This document shows, one piece after another, positions 34,452 through 44,633 of a stretch of DNA of 46,573 bases. A program made the position numbers and the translations under genes. Each line of letters starts with the position of its first letter. Positions within the stretch are counted from its first letter, which is position 1. The stretch covers positions 1 to 46,573 of the forward strand of contig CAKZUB010000025.1 of NCBI GenBank assembly GCA_937921505.1, written 5' to 3'. The notes beneath the pieces were generated by a model that made no database searches, had not been told where the DNA came from, and saw only the letters and a list, made by a program, of their open reading frames with translations. The stretch comes from an uncultured Clostridia bacterium (GTDB taxonomy: Bacteria > Bacillota > Clostridia > Lachnospirales > Cellulosilyticaceae).

Positions 34452-35378
34452 ATGGAGCTAAGAGCCGTCTATACACAGCTAGCGATACTATTTTTATTAA
34501 TATTTTTTGGATATGTTTTAGGTAAAATTAAGATTATTACATCCTCTGGAATAAAAGCTTTTTCAAAGTTTATTGTAAAAGTAGCTCTACCAGCACTTAT
34601 TATATCTGGTATGATGATTCCTTTAACATCAGAAAAATTGTATAACACACTATATATTCTACTTATATCAATTCCTACATATGGATTTGCATATTGTATT
34701 GCTGTAGGTTTTTCAAAAATATTTATAAAGGATAAAAGTCAAAGTGGAGTGTATAAGTTTGCTTTAGTTTTTTCAAATGCAGGCTTTATGGGGTATCCGG
34801 TTTTAGGAGCTATGTTTGGCAAAGAGGCTATATTTTATGCTGCTGTATATAATATTACTTTTAATGTGCTGCTGTATACACTCGGTATCAAATTACTAAA
34901 GACTACAGACGATGAAAACAATAAATTCAGCTTAAAGCTACTTATTAATCCAGGAGTTGTAGCAAGTATTATAGGTCTTGTATTATTTGCAACAGGATTA
35001 ACATTCCCGGAATTTTTAACAAGGTCGATTGATTCAGTAGGGGGACTTTGTACACCACTCTCGATGATTACTATAGGGGCAATGTTGAGTATAATGCCTA
35101 TTAAGAGTATGTTTAATAATATAAAGGTTTATGAACTAGCATTTGTAAGATTGATTGTACTGCCAGTTTTGATTTTGCTATTACTAAGATATGTATTTAG
35201 AATACAAGATATTTGGCTTATTGCAATACCTGTGATTGTAGCAGGTATGCCAGTTGCCAGCAATGCAGCAATGATGGCAAAAGAATATAATAACAATCCG
35301 GAGATCGCATCGCAGACAATACTAGTATCCACATTGTTTAGCTGTATAACGATACCCCTTCTCACTTATCTGTTATAG
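34452..35378 (+). CDS. AEC-family (auxin efflux carrier-like) transporter
   Basis: A 308-aa membrane protein with ~10 helices of the AEC family, which in bacteria includes malate and other organic-acid carriers. Typical features are FGYVLGKIKIITSSGIKAFSKF near the start, NAGFMGYPVLGAMFGKEAIF in the middle and a final PVASNAAMMAKEY-containing helix pair. AGGGAG lies 9 nt before the ATG. Substrate unknown. No terminator separates it from the zinc-ribbon gene, but a TATAAT at 35431-35436 may provide a new promoter there. Confidence 0.9.
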   Translation: MELRAVYTQLAILFLLIFFGYVLGKIKIITSSGIKAFSKFIVKVALPALIISGMMIPLTSEKLYNTLYILLISIPTYGFAYCIAVGFSKIFIKDKSQSGVYKFALVFSNAGFMGYPVLGAMFGKEAIFYAAVYNITFNVLLYTLGIKLLKTTDDENNKFSLKLLINPGVVASIIGLVLFATGLTFPEFLTRSIDSVGGLCTPLSMITIGAMLSIMPIKSMFNNIKVYELAFVRLIVLPVLILLLLRYVFRIQDIWLIAIPVIVAGMPVASNAAMMAKEYNNNPEIASQTILVSTLFSCITIPLLTYLL

Positions 35379-35476
35379 AATGATGTATTAAATTTTTGAA
35401 TATTTACTAGAAAAAAAATAAAGACTTTACTATAATATATTTTAAATAGGTTAATAATAAATAAGGAGGTTATCAT

Positions 35477-35941
35477 ATGGGAGATATATTTACAAAACTC
35501 GGTGAAAGTATTAAGACAACATTTAAAGAGGCTACTGAACAAACTCAAAAATCAGTCGATCAAACAGTATATAGAACGGAACTTATCAGTAAGAAAGGTG
35601 AACTTAAAAAGTTGTATCAACAACTAGGAATAGCTGTGTATGAAGATTATAAAGAAGAGAAACAAGGTGCAGAATATGAGGCTTTATATAAAAAAATAAG
35701 CTCATTTTTAAAAGAAATAGAGTTAATAGAAGATAAAGTGGAAGAGATCGTAAACAGTCAAAAGGATAGTTTTGATACTTATAAAAGAGAAGTGAAAACA
35801 ACATGGAACGAAAATATGGCGGCAGAGGCAAGACCACAGCCAGGGCCAGATGGTGTAGAAGTCATGAAAATCTGTAATCAGTGTAATACAGGAAACCATG
35901 TAGAAGCGTCTTATTGTATTAGTTGCGGACATAAATTTTAA
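35477..35941 (+). CDS. Coiled-coil protein with C-terminal zinc ribbon
   Basis: A 154-aa soluble protein. The first ~115 residues are helical and coiled-coil-prone (ISKKGELKKLYQQLGIAVYE). The C-terminus is a single zinc ribbon, CNQCNTGNHVEASYCISCGH. AAGGAGG precedes the ATG. It takes the place that ctsR holds in the ctsR-mcsA-mcsB-clpC order of Bacillus, but it has no HTH and is not CtsR. Function unknown; a role linked to McsA, another zinc protein, is only positional inference. Confidence 0.75.
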   Translation: MGDIFTKLGESIKTTFKEATEQTQKSVDQTVYRTELISKKGELKKLYQQLGIAVYEDYKEEKQGAEYEALYKKISSFLKEIELIEDKVEEIVNSQKDSFDTYKREVKTTWNENMAAEARPQPGPDGVEVMKICNQCNTGNHVEASYCISCGHKF

Positions 35942-35956
35942 CAAGGGGTGATCATA

Positions 35957-36490
35957 ATGCTTTGTGAAAGTTGCAAACAAAACCAAGCAACAGTTTATGT
36001 GAGCGGAGTAGTAAATGGTCAAAAGACAGAGCATTATTTATGTGATGAGTGTGTTAAAGGAAACCAAAAAGACATGGGACCACAGGGCGTACTCTTTAAT
36101 AATTTTATATCAGAACTTATGAAAATAGCGCTAGAAGAAGGCTATTTAAAGTCACCTGAAAACTCACATCAAAAAACATGTTCTTGTTGTGGCTTATCAC
36201 TTAAAGAGTTTTTACAAATAGGAAGATTTGGATGTAAAGAGTGTTATACTACTTTTAATAACGAACTCAAAAATGCTTTTATCAATGTACATGGTAATAC
36301 AAAACATGTCGGGAAGACTATTTCTTTAGAGGAAGATACGCATAACTTCTTAACGCCTGCCCAAAGTCAAAAAGAAGAGCTTGATAAGTTACAAGAGGCA
36401 CTGCAAAAGTCTATCAAGGAAGAAGCCTATGAAGAAGCAGCTAGTCTTAGAGATAGGATAAGAGCACTTAAAAAGGAGGAGGCTAACTAA
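35957..36490 (+). CDS. mcsA: McsA, zinc-binding activator of McsB
   Basis: A 177-aa protein with two pairs of CxxC zinc motifs (MLCESCKQN/YLCDECVKG and CSCCGLS/FGCKECYTTF) and a C-terminal UVR motif (EAYEEAASLRDRIRALKKEE). McsA activates the arginine kinase McsB and links it to ClpC. ATG 35957 is used because AAGGGG is 8 nt upstream; the in-frame GTG 35948 overlaps that site. Its stop overlaps the mcsB start (TAATG). Confidence 0.94.
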   Translation: MLCESCKQNQATVYVSGVVNGQKTEHYLCDECVKGNQKDMGPQGVLFNNFISELMKIALEEGYLKSPENSHQKTCSCCGLSLKEFLQIGRFGCKECYTTFNNELKNAFINVHGNTKHVGKTISLEEDTHNFLTPAQSQKEELDKLQEALQKSIKEEAYEEAASLRDRIRALKKEEAN

Positions 36491-37503
36491 TGTGGTATGA
36501 GGGAAGAACACTTGATCATATAGTTATCTCACATCGGATCAGACTGGCTAGAAACTTAGTAGATTATAAATTCCCAGTTAAAATGAATCAACAAGAGGCT
36601 TATGAGGTTATTCGGCATCTAAAAGTTGAGTTAGCACAGCTCATAGGCTATGACTTTGATTTTATAGAACTTGAAGCAATCAGTGATATAGAAAAGCAAA
36701 AATTAGTTGAAACACACCTTATTAGTCCTTTGTTATCTCAAATACACCTACCGACTATGGTTATTTGTAATAAGGAGAGAGATATCAGTATTATGATTAA
36801 TGAAGAAGATCATATACGTGTGCAGTGTATGCAAGGAGGACAAAGCATACAGAAAACGTGGGAAACAGCTTCTAAGTTAGATGATGATATAGGAAAAGTA
36901 TTAGAATATGCTTTTCATAAGGAATATGGACATATGACATCTTGTATTACAAACGTAGGAACAGGACTTAGAGCATCTTTTATGGTTCATTTACCCATGC
37001 TTAGTAAAACAGGTCATATTAGTAAGATATTTGAAAGCTTACAGAAACTAGGGATACAAATAAGAGGGATGTATGGAGAAGGTACAAAGGTATTAGGCAA
37101 TATTTATCAAATTTCTAACCAACTTACGCTAGGAAGAAGTGAAACTGACCTTATTGCAATTGTTAAGAATGTTACTCAAAATCTTGTAGAGAAAGAAGAG
37201 TATATTAGAACGCATTTATCCGAGACCACAAAAAGAGGTCTGATAAATAAGTTGTACAGATCCTATGGTATTTTAAGATATGCCAGAGAATTATCTGTAG
37301 AAGAAGCTATGGAACTTTTATCAGATGTAAAACTTGGATTTGAAATGGGAATATATGATTTTAAAAAACCTTCGCATAATCTTTATGAAATGATGCTAAT
37401 GTGTCAAGAAGGAGTTGTTTTATCTGGGTCTCAAAGTATAAAAGAAAACATTCCTCTTAATATACTACGTGCGGAACATATAAGAAAGCATCTGGAAATT
37501 TAG
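36490..37503 (+). CDS. mcsB: Protein arginine kinase McsB
   Basis: A 337-aa member of the ATP:guanido phosphotransferase family that phosphorylates protein arginines and so tags proteins for ClpCP. Hallmarks are SHRIRLARNLVDYKFP, NEEDHIRVQCMQGG and CITNVGTGLRASFMVHLP. The length fits. The start overlaps the mcsA stop, so the two are produced together. Confidence 0.96.
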   Translation: MWYEGRTLDHIVISHRIRLARNLVDYKFPVKMNQQEAYEVIRHLKVELAQLIGYDFDFIELEAISDIEKQKLVETHLISPLLSQIHLPTMVICNKERDISIMINEEDHIRVQCMQGGQSIQKTWETASKLDDDIGKVLEYAFHKEYGHMTSCITNVGTGLRASFMVHLPMLSKTGHISKIFESLQKLGIQIRGMYGEGTKVLGNIYQISNQLTLGRSETDLIAIVKNVTQNLVEKEEYIRTHLSETTKRGLINKLYRSYGILRYARELSVEEAMELLSDVKLGFEMGIYDFKKPSHNLYEMMLMCQEGVVLSGSQSIKENIPLNILRAEHIRKHLEI

Positions 37504-37518
37504 AACCAAAGGAGAAGA

Positions 37519-39972
37519 ATGAATATGGAATTAAAATTTACCTCTCAAGCACAAGCTGCTATTGAATATGCCGAACAAATTATGGCTGAGTTTAGACATG
37601 GCTATTTAGGAACAGAACACTTACTAGTAGGTCTTATTCATGCCAAAGATTCAGTAGCTAAAAAAGCTCTTGAAGACTATGGTATTACAGAAGAAGATTT
37701 ATTAGATAAAATTAAAGAAGCAATAGGTATGGGAACAACAGCTTTAGTAGATCCAAAAGATTTTACACCAAGAGTTAAACGGATTTTTGAAGTGAGTGCA
37801 CAACTTGCTAAGCAGTTAGGAACAAATGGTATAGGCACAGAGCATCTTCTTATTGCAGTTTTAAGAGAAAAAACATGTGTAGCTGTTAAGTTGTTAGAAT
37901 CGGTAGGAGTTAATACAAATAAGCTTCTCACAACCCTAGGGGACATGTTAACCGGAGGCAATCAAAAGACAGAAGCAAGTTTTGCAACTTCCACACAAGA
38001 GAGTAAACCAGGAAAATCAACCACACCTACTCTTGATAAATATAGCCGAGATCTCACACAACTTGCAAGAGAAGAAAAGTTTGATCCCATTATAGGCAGA
38101 GAAGAAGAAATAGAAAGAGTTGTACAAATTCTCTCAAGAAGAACTAAAAACAATCCATGTCTTGTTGGAGAACCTGGAGTTGGTAAAACAGCAGTAGTTG
38201 AGGGATTAGCTCAAAAAATAGTTGGCGGAACTATTCCGGAACTCCTTAAAGACAGAAGAGTTGTCTCTTTAGACTTATCCTCTATGATTTCAGGGACTAA
38301 ATATAGAGGTGAATTTGAAGAACGTATTAACAAGGTGTTAGAAGAAGTAAGACTCTCAGGAGATGTCATTTTATTTATTGATGAATTGCACACCATTATT
38401 GGAGCTGGAGCTGCAGAAGGAGCAATGGACGCTTCAAATATCTTAAAGCCGTCTTTAGCAAGAGGTGAGATACAGCTTGTAGGAGCTACTACTTTAGATG
38501 AATATAGAAAGCATATCGAAAAGGATGCGGCACTAGAGAGACGTTTCCAACCTGTTCAAGTGGAGGAGCCTAGTGAAGAAGAGACTATAGAAATTCTTAA
38601 AGGGATCAAAGACAAATATGAAGTGCATCATCAAGTACAAATTACAAAAGAAGCTATTGTTGCAGCAGTTAAACTCTCTAGCAGATATATAGCAGATAGA
38701 TATTTACCGGATAAAGCGATAGACCTTATAGATGAAGCAGCCTCAAAGGTAAGGCTAAGAGCGTATACCTCACCAGTTAACATTAAAGAATTAGAAGAAG
38801 AACTTGCAAAACTTAGTAGGCAAAAAGAAGAAGCTATTGTAAATGAAGAATATGAAAAAGCTGGACAGATTAAGCAAAGAGAAAATCAGCTGAAAGAAAA
38901 AATAGCAAATGCAAAGGTTGAGTGGGAAGCTAAACATACTAAAAGTAGTCAAATTGTATCCGAAGATGAAATTGCAGATGTCGTAAGAATTTGGACGCAT
39001 ATTCCTGTGAAGCGCTTGGCAGAAGAAGAATTTGAAAGACTTCAAAATATGGAAAAAACACTTCATGAGAGAGTAATAGGTCAAGATGAAGCGATTAATG
39101 CTGTTTCAAAAGCAGTACGAAGAGGACGTGTAGGGCTTAAAGATCCGAGCAGACCAATAGGTTCTTTCTTATTCCTAGGACCAACAGGTGTAGGTAAAAC
39201 AGAGCTTACAAAAGCATTGGCAGAGGCTATTTTTGGTGATGAAAATGCAATGATTAGAATTGATATGTCAGAGTATATGGAAAAACATACAGTTTCTAAA
39301 CTTATTGGGTCACCACCAGGATATGTAGGCTATGATGAAGGCGGACAACTTACTGAAAAAGTAAGAAGAAAGCCTTATTCAGTTGTACTATTTGATGAGA
39401 TAGAGAAGGCTCATCCAGATGTGTTTAATATACTTCTTCAAATTCTTGATGATGGACATATTACAGATTCAAGAGGAAGAAGAATTAACTTTAAAAATAC
39501 AATCATTATTATGACGTCTAATATTGGGGCTAGAAATATTATTGAGCCTAAGAAGCTTGGATTTATATCTTATGAAGATGTGGCTAAGTCATATGAAGAG
39601 ATGAAAAAACATGTAGTCGAAGAAGTAAAACGCATCTTTAGACCAGAGTTTTTAAATCGTATAGATGAAATGATTGTATTTCATCCACTAAGTACAGAAC
39701 ACATCCGAAATATTGCAGATATTATGATAAAAAAATTACTTGGACGTATTAGTAAAAATATAGGAATAGAAATAGAACTTAGTAAAGAGACTTTAGATTT
39801 TCTAGCGACCAAAGGTTATAACAAAGCCTATGGGGCAAGGCCGCTTAGAAGAACGATACAGACCCATATAGAAGATAAGTTAGCAGATGAAATTCTAGAA
39901 GGCAAGTTTAAAGAAGGTGATAAAGTTATTGTGAATACTGAAAATGAGAGTTGTGTCTTTACTAAACAATAA
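37519..39972 (+). CDS. clpC: ClpC-type AAA+ protease ATPase
   Basis: An 817-aa class I Clp ATPase. It has an N domain (~1-150) with two Clp-N repeats, and D1 with [13 protein letters not shown] and [14 protein letters not shown]. The middle domain holds a UVR-like [21 protein letters not shown]2 has [17 protein letters not shown] and [14 protein letters not shown]. It unfolds substrates for ClpP, including arginine-phosphorylated proteins marked by McsB. AAAGGAG is 4 nt from ATG 37519 and 10 nt from ATG 37525, so either is possible. No CtsR heptad repeat or CIRCE element was found upstream of this gene group. Confidence 0.96.
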   Translation: MNMELKFTSQAQAAIEYAEQIMAEFRHGYLGTEHLLVGLIHAKDSVAKKALEDYGITEEDLLDKIKEAIGMGTTALVDPKDFTPRVKRIFEVSAQLAKQLGTNGIGTEHLLIAVLREKTCVAVKLLESVGVNTNKLLTTLGDMLTGGNQKTEASFATSTQESKPGKSTTPTLDKYSRDLTQLAREEKFDPIIGREEEIERVVQILSRRTKNNPCLVGEPGVGKTAVVEGLAQKIVGGTIPELLKDRRVVSLDLSSMISGTKYRGEFEERINKVLEEVRLSGDVILFIDELHTIIGAGAAEGAMDASNILKPSLARGEIQLVGATTLDEYRKHIEKDAALERRFQPVQVEEPSEEETIEILKGIKDKYEVHHQVQITKEAIVAAVKLSSRYIADRYLPDKAIDLIDEAASKVRLRAYTSPVNIKELEEELAKLSRQKEEAIVNEEYEKAGQIKQRENQLKEKIANAKVEWEAKHTKSSQIVSEDEIADVVRIWTHIPVKRLAEEEFERLQNMEKTLHERVIGQDEAINAVSKAVRRGRVGLKDPSRPIGSFLFLGPTGVGKTELTKALAEAIFGDENAMIRIDMSEYMEKHTVSKLIGSPPGYVGYDEGGQLTEKVRRKPYSVVLFDEIEKAHPDVFNILLQILDDGHITDSRGRRINFKNTIIIMTSNIGARNIIEPKKLGFISYEDVAKSYEEMKKHVVEEVKRIFRPEFLNRIDEMIVFHPLSTEHIRNIADIMIKKLLGRISKNIGIEIELSKETLDFLATKGYNKAYGARPLRRTIQTHIEDKLADEILEGKFKEGDKVIVNTENESCVFTKQ

Positions 39973-40074
39973 TATTATCATGTACTTTTTCATCTGAATC
40001 ATGTATAATAAAACTAGGCTTTAAAATAATAAATAGATCATAATGAAGTGATAAAAACATTGGAGGATTTAGCA

Positions 40075-40488
40075 ATGGCGGTTGTTAATGAAATTATAAG
40101 AGTGGAAAATAATGGGGCACTTAGTTTTGGTAACTACGAGCTTCCAGAAAAGACAAAAGTAATAGACTTTGAAGTAGATGGCAGATTATATAAGGCGAAA
40201 ACTTTTTTTGAAGTTACAAAACTTAAAAGAGATGGCGCTTTAGTTTATGAATCCATTCCGGGAACAGCTGTTCATAATTTTAAGATAACTGATAAAGAAA
40301 CTAGCTTTTTAGTAGAAGGTAATGCCAGTTCACAAATTACTCTAGAGATTGAATCAAATACAGAGTATAAGCTAATTATTAGTGATGTGATCGTAGGTAA
40401 TATCAAATCAACAGTTTCAGGAAAAGTTAACTTTTCAGTAGATTGTACAAAAGAAACACAAGCTGTAGTTCTTAAAAAGATTTCATAA
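40075..40488 (+). CDS. Conserved small protein (often labelled 'endosialidase')
   Basis: A 137-aa beta-rich protein beginning MAVVNEIIRVENNGALSFGN, with PGTAVHNFK and SGKVNFSVD near the end. I recognise the pattern from clostridial genomes, where the name 'endosialidase' is attached without catalytic motifs; I would not trust that label. No signal peptide. ATG 40075 has GGAGG 8 nt upstream; the GTG at 40048 lacks one. A TATAAT at 40004-40009 may provide its own promoter. It sits between clpC and radA, which are adjacent in Bacillus. Confidence 0.75.
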   Translation: MAVVNEIIRVENNGALSFGNYELPEKTKVIDFEVDGRLYKAKTFFEVTKLKRDGALVYESIPGTAVHNFKITDKETSFLVEGNASSQITLEIESNTEYKLIISDVIVGNIKSTVSGKVNFSVDCTKETQAVVLKKIS

Positions 40489-40507
40489 GGTTAATATAAT
40501 TATAAAA

Positions 40508-40541
40508 GGAGGTGTCTCAAATTAATGAGACACCTTTTTTT
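40508..40541 (+). terminator. Terminator before radA
   Basis: GGTGTCTCA and TGAGACACC form a 9-bp GC-containing stem with a 6-nt loop and a run of seven Ts. It separates radA from the upstream genes. Confidence 0.92.
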
Positions 40542-40695
40542 ATAAAATGAGCTATTTAATCTTTAGAATGAATATAATAGTATTTTTTACTTAACCTAAT
40601 GATTTTTATAAGAAATATATGTTTATAATAGAAAAATAAAAATAAAGATACAAGTGACGCAGATAATAAGTTAGATGTGGAGAAAGGAATAGGAT

Positions 40696-42057
40696 ATGGC
40701 GAAGTTAAAGCAAGTATATGTTTGTCAGCAGTGTGGCCATGAAGCAAGTAAATGGATGGGGAAGTGCCCTTCTTGTAATGAATGGGGAAGCTTGGTAGAG
40801 GAAGTAGTAGATACAGCAAAGCCGAAGCTTACTAAAGGAAGTAAAAGTGGAAATGCCCCTATTAAACTTAAGCAAATTGTTATTGAACAAGAACAAAGAA
40901 CTACTACGGGGATGCAAGAATTAGATAGGGTGCTAGGTGGTGGTATTGTAAAAGGATCTCTTATATTAGTCGGAGGAGATCCAGGTATTGGCAAGTCTAC
41001 GCTGCTTCTTCAAATTTGTGAAACAATAGGAGGGCAAAATAAAAATGTTCTTTATGTATCAGGAGAAGAATCAGTAGCTCAGATTAAAATGAGAGCAGAA
41101 AGGCTAGGTGTTTCAACACCTCATCTTTCAATTTTGGCAGAAACCAATGTAAACACTATTGGAGGGCTTATTAAGAAGGAGAACCCTGACCTTGTTATTA
41201 TTGACTCTATTCAAACTGTCTACTGTGAAGAGGTATCATCAGCGCCTGGAAGTGTTAGTCAAGTTAGAGAAGCCACTCACATTTTAATGAATATTGCAAA
41301 AGGACATGATGTTACGATTATGCTTGTAGGGCATGTTACAAAAGAAGGGTCCCTTGCAGGGCCTAGAGTACTTGAGCATATGGTGGATACAGTTCTCTAT
41401 TTTGAGGGAGAAAGACATGCTTCATTTAGAATACTAAGAGCCGTTAAAAACAGATTTGGTTCTACCAATGAGATTGGGGTATTCGAAATGGTAGATGTAG
41501 GACTCAAAGAAGTACAAAATCCCTCTGAAATTATGTTAAGCGGACGTCCTGTTAACGCATCAGGATCTGTAGTAAGCTGCACGATGGAAGGTACAAGGCC
41601 AATGCTTTTAGAAGTACAAGCTCTATCAAGTTTTACAAGTTTTGGCATGCCTAGACGTACAGCAACAGGTGTAGATTATAACCGTGTTGTTATTTTAATA
41701 GCTGTTCTTGATAAAAGGGCAGGGATGGATCTTAGTACGCATGATACTTATGTGAACTTAGCGGGGGGGCTTAAAGTTAATGAGCCAGCACTTGATCTTG
41801 GCATGGTAGCAGCGATTGCATCCAGTTTTAGAAATATAGCTATAGATCCTCATACAATTGTGTTTGGAGAAGTAGGACTCACAGGAGAAGTAAGAGCTGT
41901 TTCAATGGCAGAAAAAAGAGTGATAGAAGCGGCTAAATTGGGTTTTAGAGTATGTATTATGCCAAAAGCAAACCTAGATAAAATGCCAAAAGTAAACGGA
42001 ATTAAGGTCATTGGAGTAAGTAATGTAAGTGAGGCACTCGGTGTACTATTGCATTAA
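40696..42057 (+). CDS. radA: DNA repair protein RadA/Sms
   Basis: A 453-aa RecA-related helicase that promotes branch migration in recombination. It has an N-terminal zinc finger (VCQQCGHEASKWMGKCPSC), Walker A GGDPGIGKSTLLLQ, Walker B LVIIDSIQT and the RadA-specific KNRFG motif. The C-terminal domain is Lon-protease-like without being a protease. AAAGGA precedes the ATG. It is separated from clpC by a small gene and a terminator, so it is probably transcribed independently. Confidence 0.96.
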   Translation: MAKLKQVYVCQQCGHEASKWMGKCPSCNEWGSLVEEVVDTAKPKLTKGSKSGNAPIKLKQIVIEQEQRTTTGMQELDRVLGGGIVKGSLILVGGDPGIGKSTLLLQICETIGGQNKNVLYVSGEESVAQIKMRAERLGVSTPHLSILAETNVNTIGGLIKKENPDLVIIDSIQTVYCEEVSSAPGSVSQVREATHILMNIAKGHDVTIMLVGHVTKEGSLAGPRVLEHMVDTVLYFEGERHASFRILRAVKNRFGSTNEIGVFEMVDVGLKEVQNPSEIMLSGRPVNASGSVVSCTMEGTRPMLLEVQALSSFTSFGMPRRTATGVDYNRVVILIAVLDKRAGMDLSTHDTYVNLAGGLKVNEPALDLGMVAAIASSFRNIAIDPHTIVFGEVGLTGEVRAVSMAEKRVIEAAKLGFRVCIMPKANLDKMPKVNGIKVIGVSNVSEALGVLLH

Positions 42058-42190
42058 TTTAAAGAATTGAAGCATAACTTTATTTTATTAGATTGAAATA
42101 TGTGAAAGAATAGTTTATTATATATATATATTAGAGAAAAAGATTAAATAAAATTAGTGAAAATAGTCAGAAGAAGAGAGGGGGAAGGAC

Positions 42191-43885
42191 ATGAAAAGTA
42201 AAAAAATAATCAATATGTCTATAAAAATAAAGATGACAGCTATGTTTTTGACTATAATTTTACTATTAAGTACTGTGAGTATGATATCATATTTCAGCAT
42301 GAAAGCTTCTATGAAACAATTGGATGAGATGATACAAGTCACGGTAGTAGCAAATAGTATATTAGATTTAGATACAGAGGTATTAAATGATCTAACGAAA
42401 TATATAGTCAACAAAGATGAGAATGAAGAAGCGAGCATAGAAATGAATCTAGAAAATGTACAAGAAAATATAAAGTTTTTATTAGATAATAGTGAAGATC
42501 CTAATAGTCAATTTTATTTAACGGGCTTGTCCAGGTTGTTTAACGCATTTTCTGAAAATGTAATGGGAACTATTGAGTTAGTTAATAATAAGCAGACAGG
42601 ACAAGCTATTGAACAAAAAGATTATGCTAAAAAAGTCGCTGGATTTATGAGTGATAGTATAGGTGAATTCATTGCTTATGAACTTAATAGTCAAAAGGCT
42701 ATAAGAGTGGCGTTAAATACGAGAACAAATGTCTTAGGTATTGTCTCATTAGGAGCCATTGTTTTAATTGGTTTAATAAGTACGCTCGGAGCAGTATATT
42801 TTTCAAAATACATAGGTAATACGATTTCACAACTTGCAATTTATGCTCAAAATATTTCACAAGGTAATTTAAAAGTGCCTCAAATTAAAGTTACAACCCA
42901 GGATGATATAGGGCTTTTAGGAAATGCTTTTAATAAGATGAGTAGTAACCTTGCTCTTATTATTCAAGGCATTAACGATAGTAGTGTTAATGTAACTGAT
43001 TTAAGTGAGAAAGTAAAAGAGATAGTAACGCAAAGTGCTAGTTCTCTTGAAGAAATAGGCAATTCCATGAATGATGTTGCAAGTGGGACATCGGAACAAC
43101 TAGAACAATCCTATGAAACTTCTAAGATTATTAATAATGTCTATAATGGTAATGAGGCAATTGCTAAAAATACAAAAAGTGTTTTATCTACAGCAGAAAA
43201 TGCAAGTGGTGCTGCTATAAATGGCAATGAAAAGCTAGAGCTACTCATTAAACAAATCGAAATTATAGAAAATAAGATTAAATCTTCTTATGATATTACA
43301 GAAACGCTAAGAGTAAAATCAGGGGATATCAAAGTTATTCTAGATATGATCACTTCAATTGCAACACAAACTAATTTGTTAGCATTAAATGCCTCTATTG
43401 AAGCTGCAAGAGCAGGTGAAAATGGTAAAGGATTTGCAGTGGTTGCTAATGAAATACGTAATTTGGCAGGAGCTTCAACATCAGCAACGCGTGAAATAAG
43501 TAAAGTGCTAAATGAAATACAAGCAGGGACAGAGCATGTTGCAGATGGTATGACTATTGGAGTAGCAGAGGCTAATGAAGGGATTAAAAGAGCTTATGAA
43601 GCGGGCGAGGCTTTTAAAGAGATTTTAAAAACATCTACAGAGATGGAAAGTCAAGTTAAATTAATTACTGTAGAATTACAAAACAATGTAAATGAAATCA
43701 AAAAGGTAGAACAAATGAGCACTAAGATATTAAACATTGCAACACACTCCTCAGATTCTTGTAACGAAGTAGCTGCATCTATAGAGCAGCAAAGTGCAGG
43801 CCTTCAGGAAATAACTTCTAGCGCCATTACACTATCAGATAGTGCGGCAAATCTTCAAGAATTGATTAAACAATTTGAGTTTTAA
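42191..43885 (+). CDS. Methyl-accepting chemotaxis protein (4HB type)
   Basis: A 564-aa chemoreceptor. It has membrane helix 1 (~13-33), a small helical extracellular sensor (~35-180, four-helix-bundle-like) and helix 2 (~186-205). A HAMP domain and the signalling coiled coil follow, with hairpin tip [20 protein letters not shown]. The sensor is much smaller than that of the sugar-linked receptor at 17314. AGGGGGAAGG precedes the ATG. Monocistronic, ending at a strong terminator. The ligand is unknown. Confidence 0.94.
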   Translation: MKSKKIINMSIKIKMTAMFLTIILLLSTVSMISYFSMKASMKQLDEMIQVTVVANSILDLDTEVLNDLTKYIVNKDENEEASIEMNLENVQENIKFLLDNSEDPNSQFYLTGLSRLFNAFSENVMGTIELVNNKQTGQAIEQKDYAKKVAGFMSDSIGEFIAYELNSQKAIRVALNTRTNVLGIVSLGAIVLIGLISTLGAVYFSKYIGNTISQLAIYAQNISQGNLKVPQIKVTTQDDIGLLGNAFNKMSSNLALIIQGINDSSVNVTDLSEKVKEIVTQSASSLEEIGNSMNDVASGTSEQLEQSYETSKIINNVYNGNEAIAKNTKSVLSTAENASGAAINGNEKLELLIKQIEIIENKIKSSYDITETLRVKSGDIKVILDMITSIATQTNLLALNASIEAARAGENGKGFAVVANEIRNLAGASTSATREISKVLNEIQAGTEHVADGMTIGVAEANEGIKRAYEAGEAFKEILKTSTEMESQVKLITVELQNNVNEIKKVEQMSTKILNIATHSSDSCNEVAASIEQQSAGLQEITSSAITLSDSAANLQELIKQFEF

Positions 43886-43897
43886 ATAGAAGAATAG

Positions 43898-43955
43898 CTA
43901 CATGATAAAGAGCACAGTAGAGTATATCTCTGTGCTCTTTATCATGTAGTTATTT
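43898..43955. terminator. Bidirectional terminator, chemoreceptor / Nudix gene
   Basis: A perfect 20-bp inverted repeat (CTACATGATAAAGAGCACAG with its complement at 43930-43949) and a ~12-nt loop. A T-rich tail follows on the + strand. It lies between convergent genes and touches the stop codon of the Nudix gene. Confidence 0.9.
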
Positions 43956-44426
43956 CAACAACTCTCCTTTTTGATAGACTTCATAATTCAGAAATTTATT
44001 TTCAAGATCTTTCCAAAACTGATTTTTAAATACAGGGGGATAGATGGGAATACCTGATTTTTTCAACTCATTTCTTGAGATAAATAGACATTCTTTAATA
44101 TATTGTTCTTCAACTTCTGGATCATACCCTACCTTTAAATCTTCTATATTATCTATGTGTGTTAAAAAAAACATACCGAGATGATGGGTGTTAATCGTAT
44201 AATCTACATGTTCACTCACATAGATAAGCTGGATAGGGCGGCAATTTAAATGACATTCTTCCTTCACTTCACGTACAATTGTATCAATAATACTTTCTTC
44301 TGCTTCCATACCACCACCAGGCAAAGTCCACCATTCAAAGCCAGTGTGTGGGTTTTTTTGTTTTAAAACAAGCAGTTCATTTTGATCATTTAAAATAATA
44401 GCCGCTGCTCTTGGTCGTAGATTCAT
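43950..44426 (-). CDS. Nudix hydrolase
   Basis: A 158-aa protein of the MutT/Nudix family, which cleaves nucleoside-diphosphate-linked substrates. The Nudix box is GGGMEAEESIIDTIVREVKE followed by EC, matching GX5EX7REUXEE, so the metal-binding glutamates are present. The start MNLRPRAAAIILNDQNELLV is typical. GGAGGA precedes the ATG. Substrate unknown. Confidence 0.93.
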   Translation of the reverse strand: MNLRPRAAAIILNDQNELLVLKQKNPHTGFEWWTLPGGGMEAEESIIDTIVREVKEECHLNCRPIQLIYVSEHVDYTINTHHLGMFFLTHIDNIEDLKVGYDPEVEEQYIKECLFISRNELKKSGIPIYPPVFKNQFWKDLENKFLNYEVYQKGELLK

Positions 44427-44583
44427 TTTGTCCTCCGAATTTTATATAAAATATAATGAGATGATTAATATATACTAGGTATTATATCATAAACAAGATA
44501 TTTAAAAGAAAATAATTATATTTTATAAAGGTTTTTAGGATATACTAACTTTATTTCATATAACTTTTCATTTGTGGCAGTAT

Positions 44584-44630
44584 TAAAAAAATGCTAATAA
44601 CGCTTTAAGTCGTCATTAGCATTTAAAAAA
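44584..44630 (-). terminator. Terminator of MazG-like gene (- strand)
   Basis: AAATGCTAAT and ATTAGCATTT flank an inner AACG/CGTC region. On the - strand the hairpin is followed by a T-run. It lies 4 nt from the stop codon of the - strand gene. Confidence 0.82.
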
Positions 44631-44633
44631 ATA

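Noticed and set aside
35379..37520. CtsR heptad repeats or CIRCE upstream of mcsA/clpC
   Set aside because: Looked for GGTCAAA-type heptads and the CIRCE inverted repeat before the zinc-ribbon, mcsA and clpC genes and found none.
42121..42132. TA dinucleotide run upstream of the second chemoreceptor
   Set aside because: Short simple-sequence run in AT-rich DNA; no evidence for phase variation or other function.
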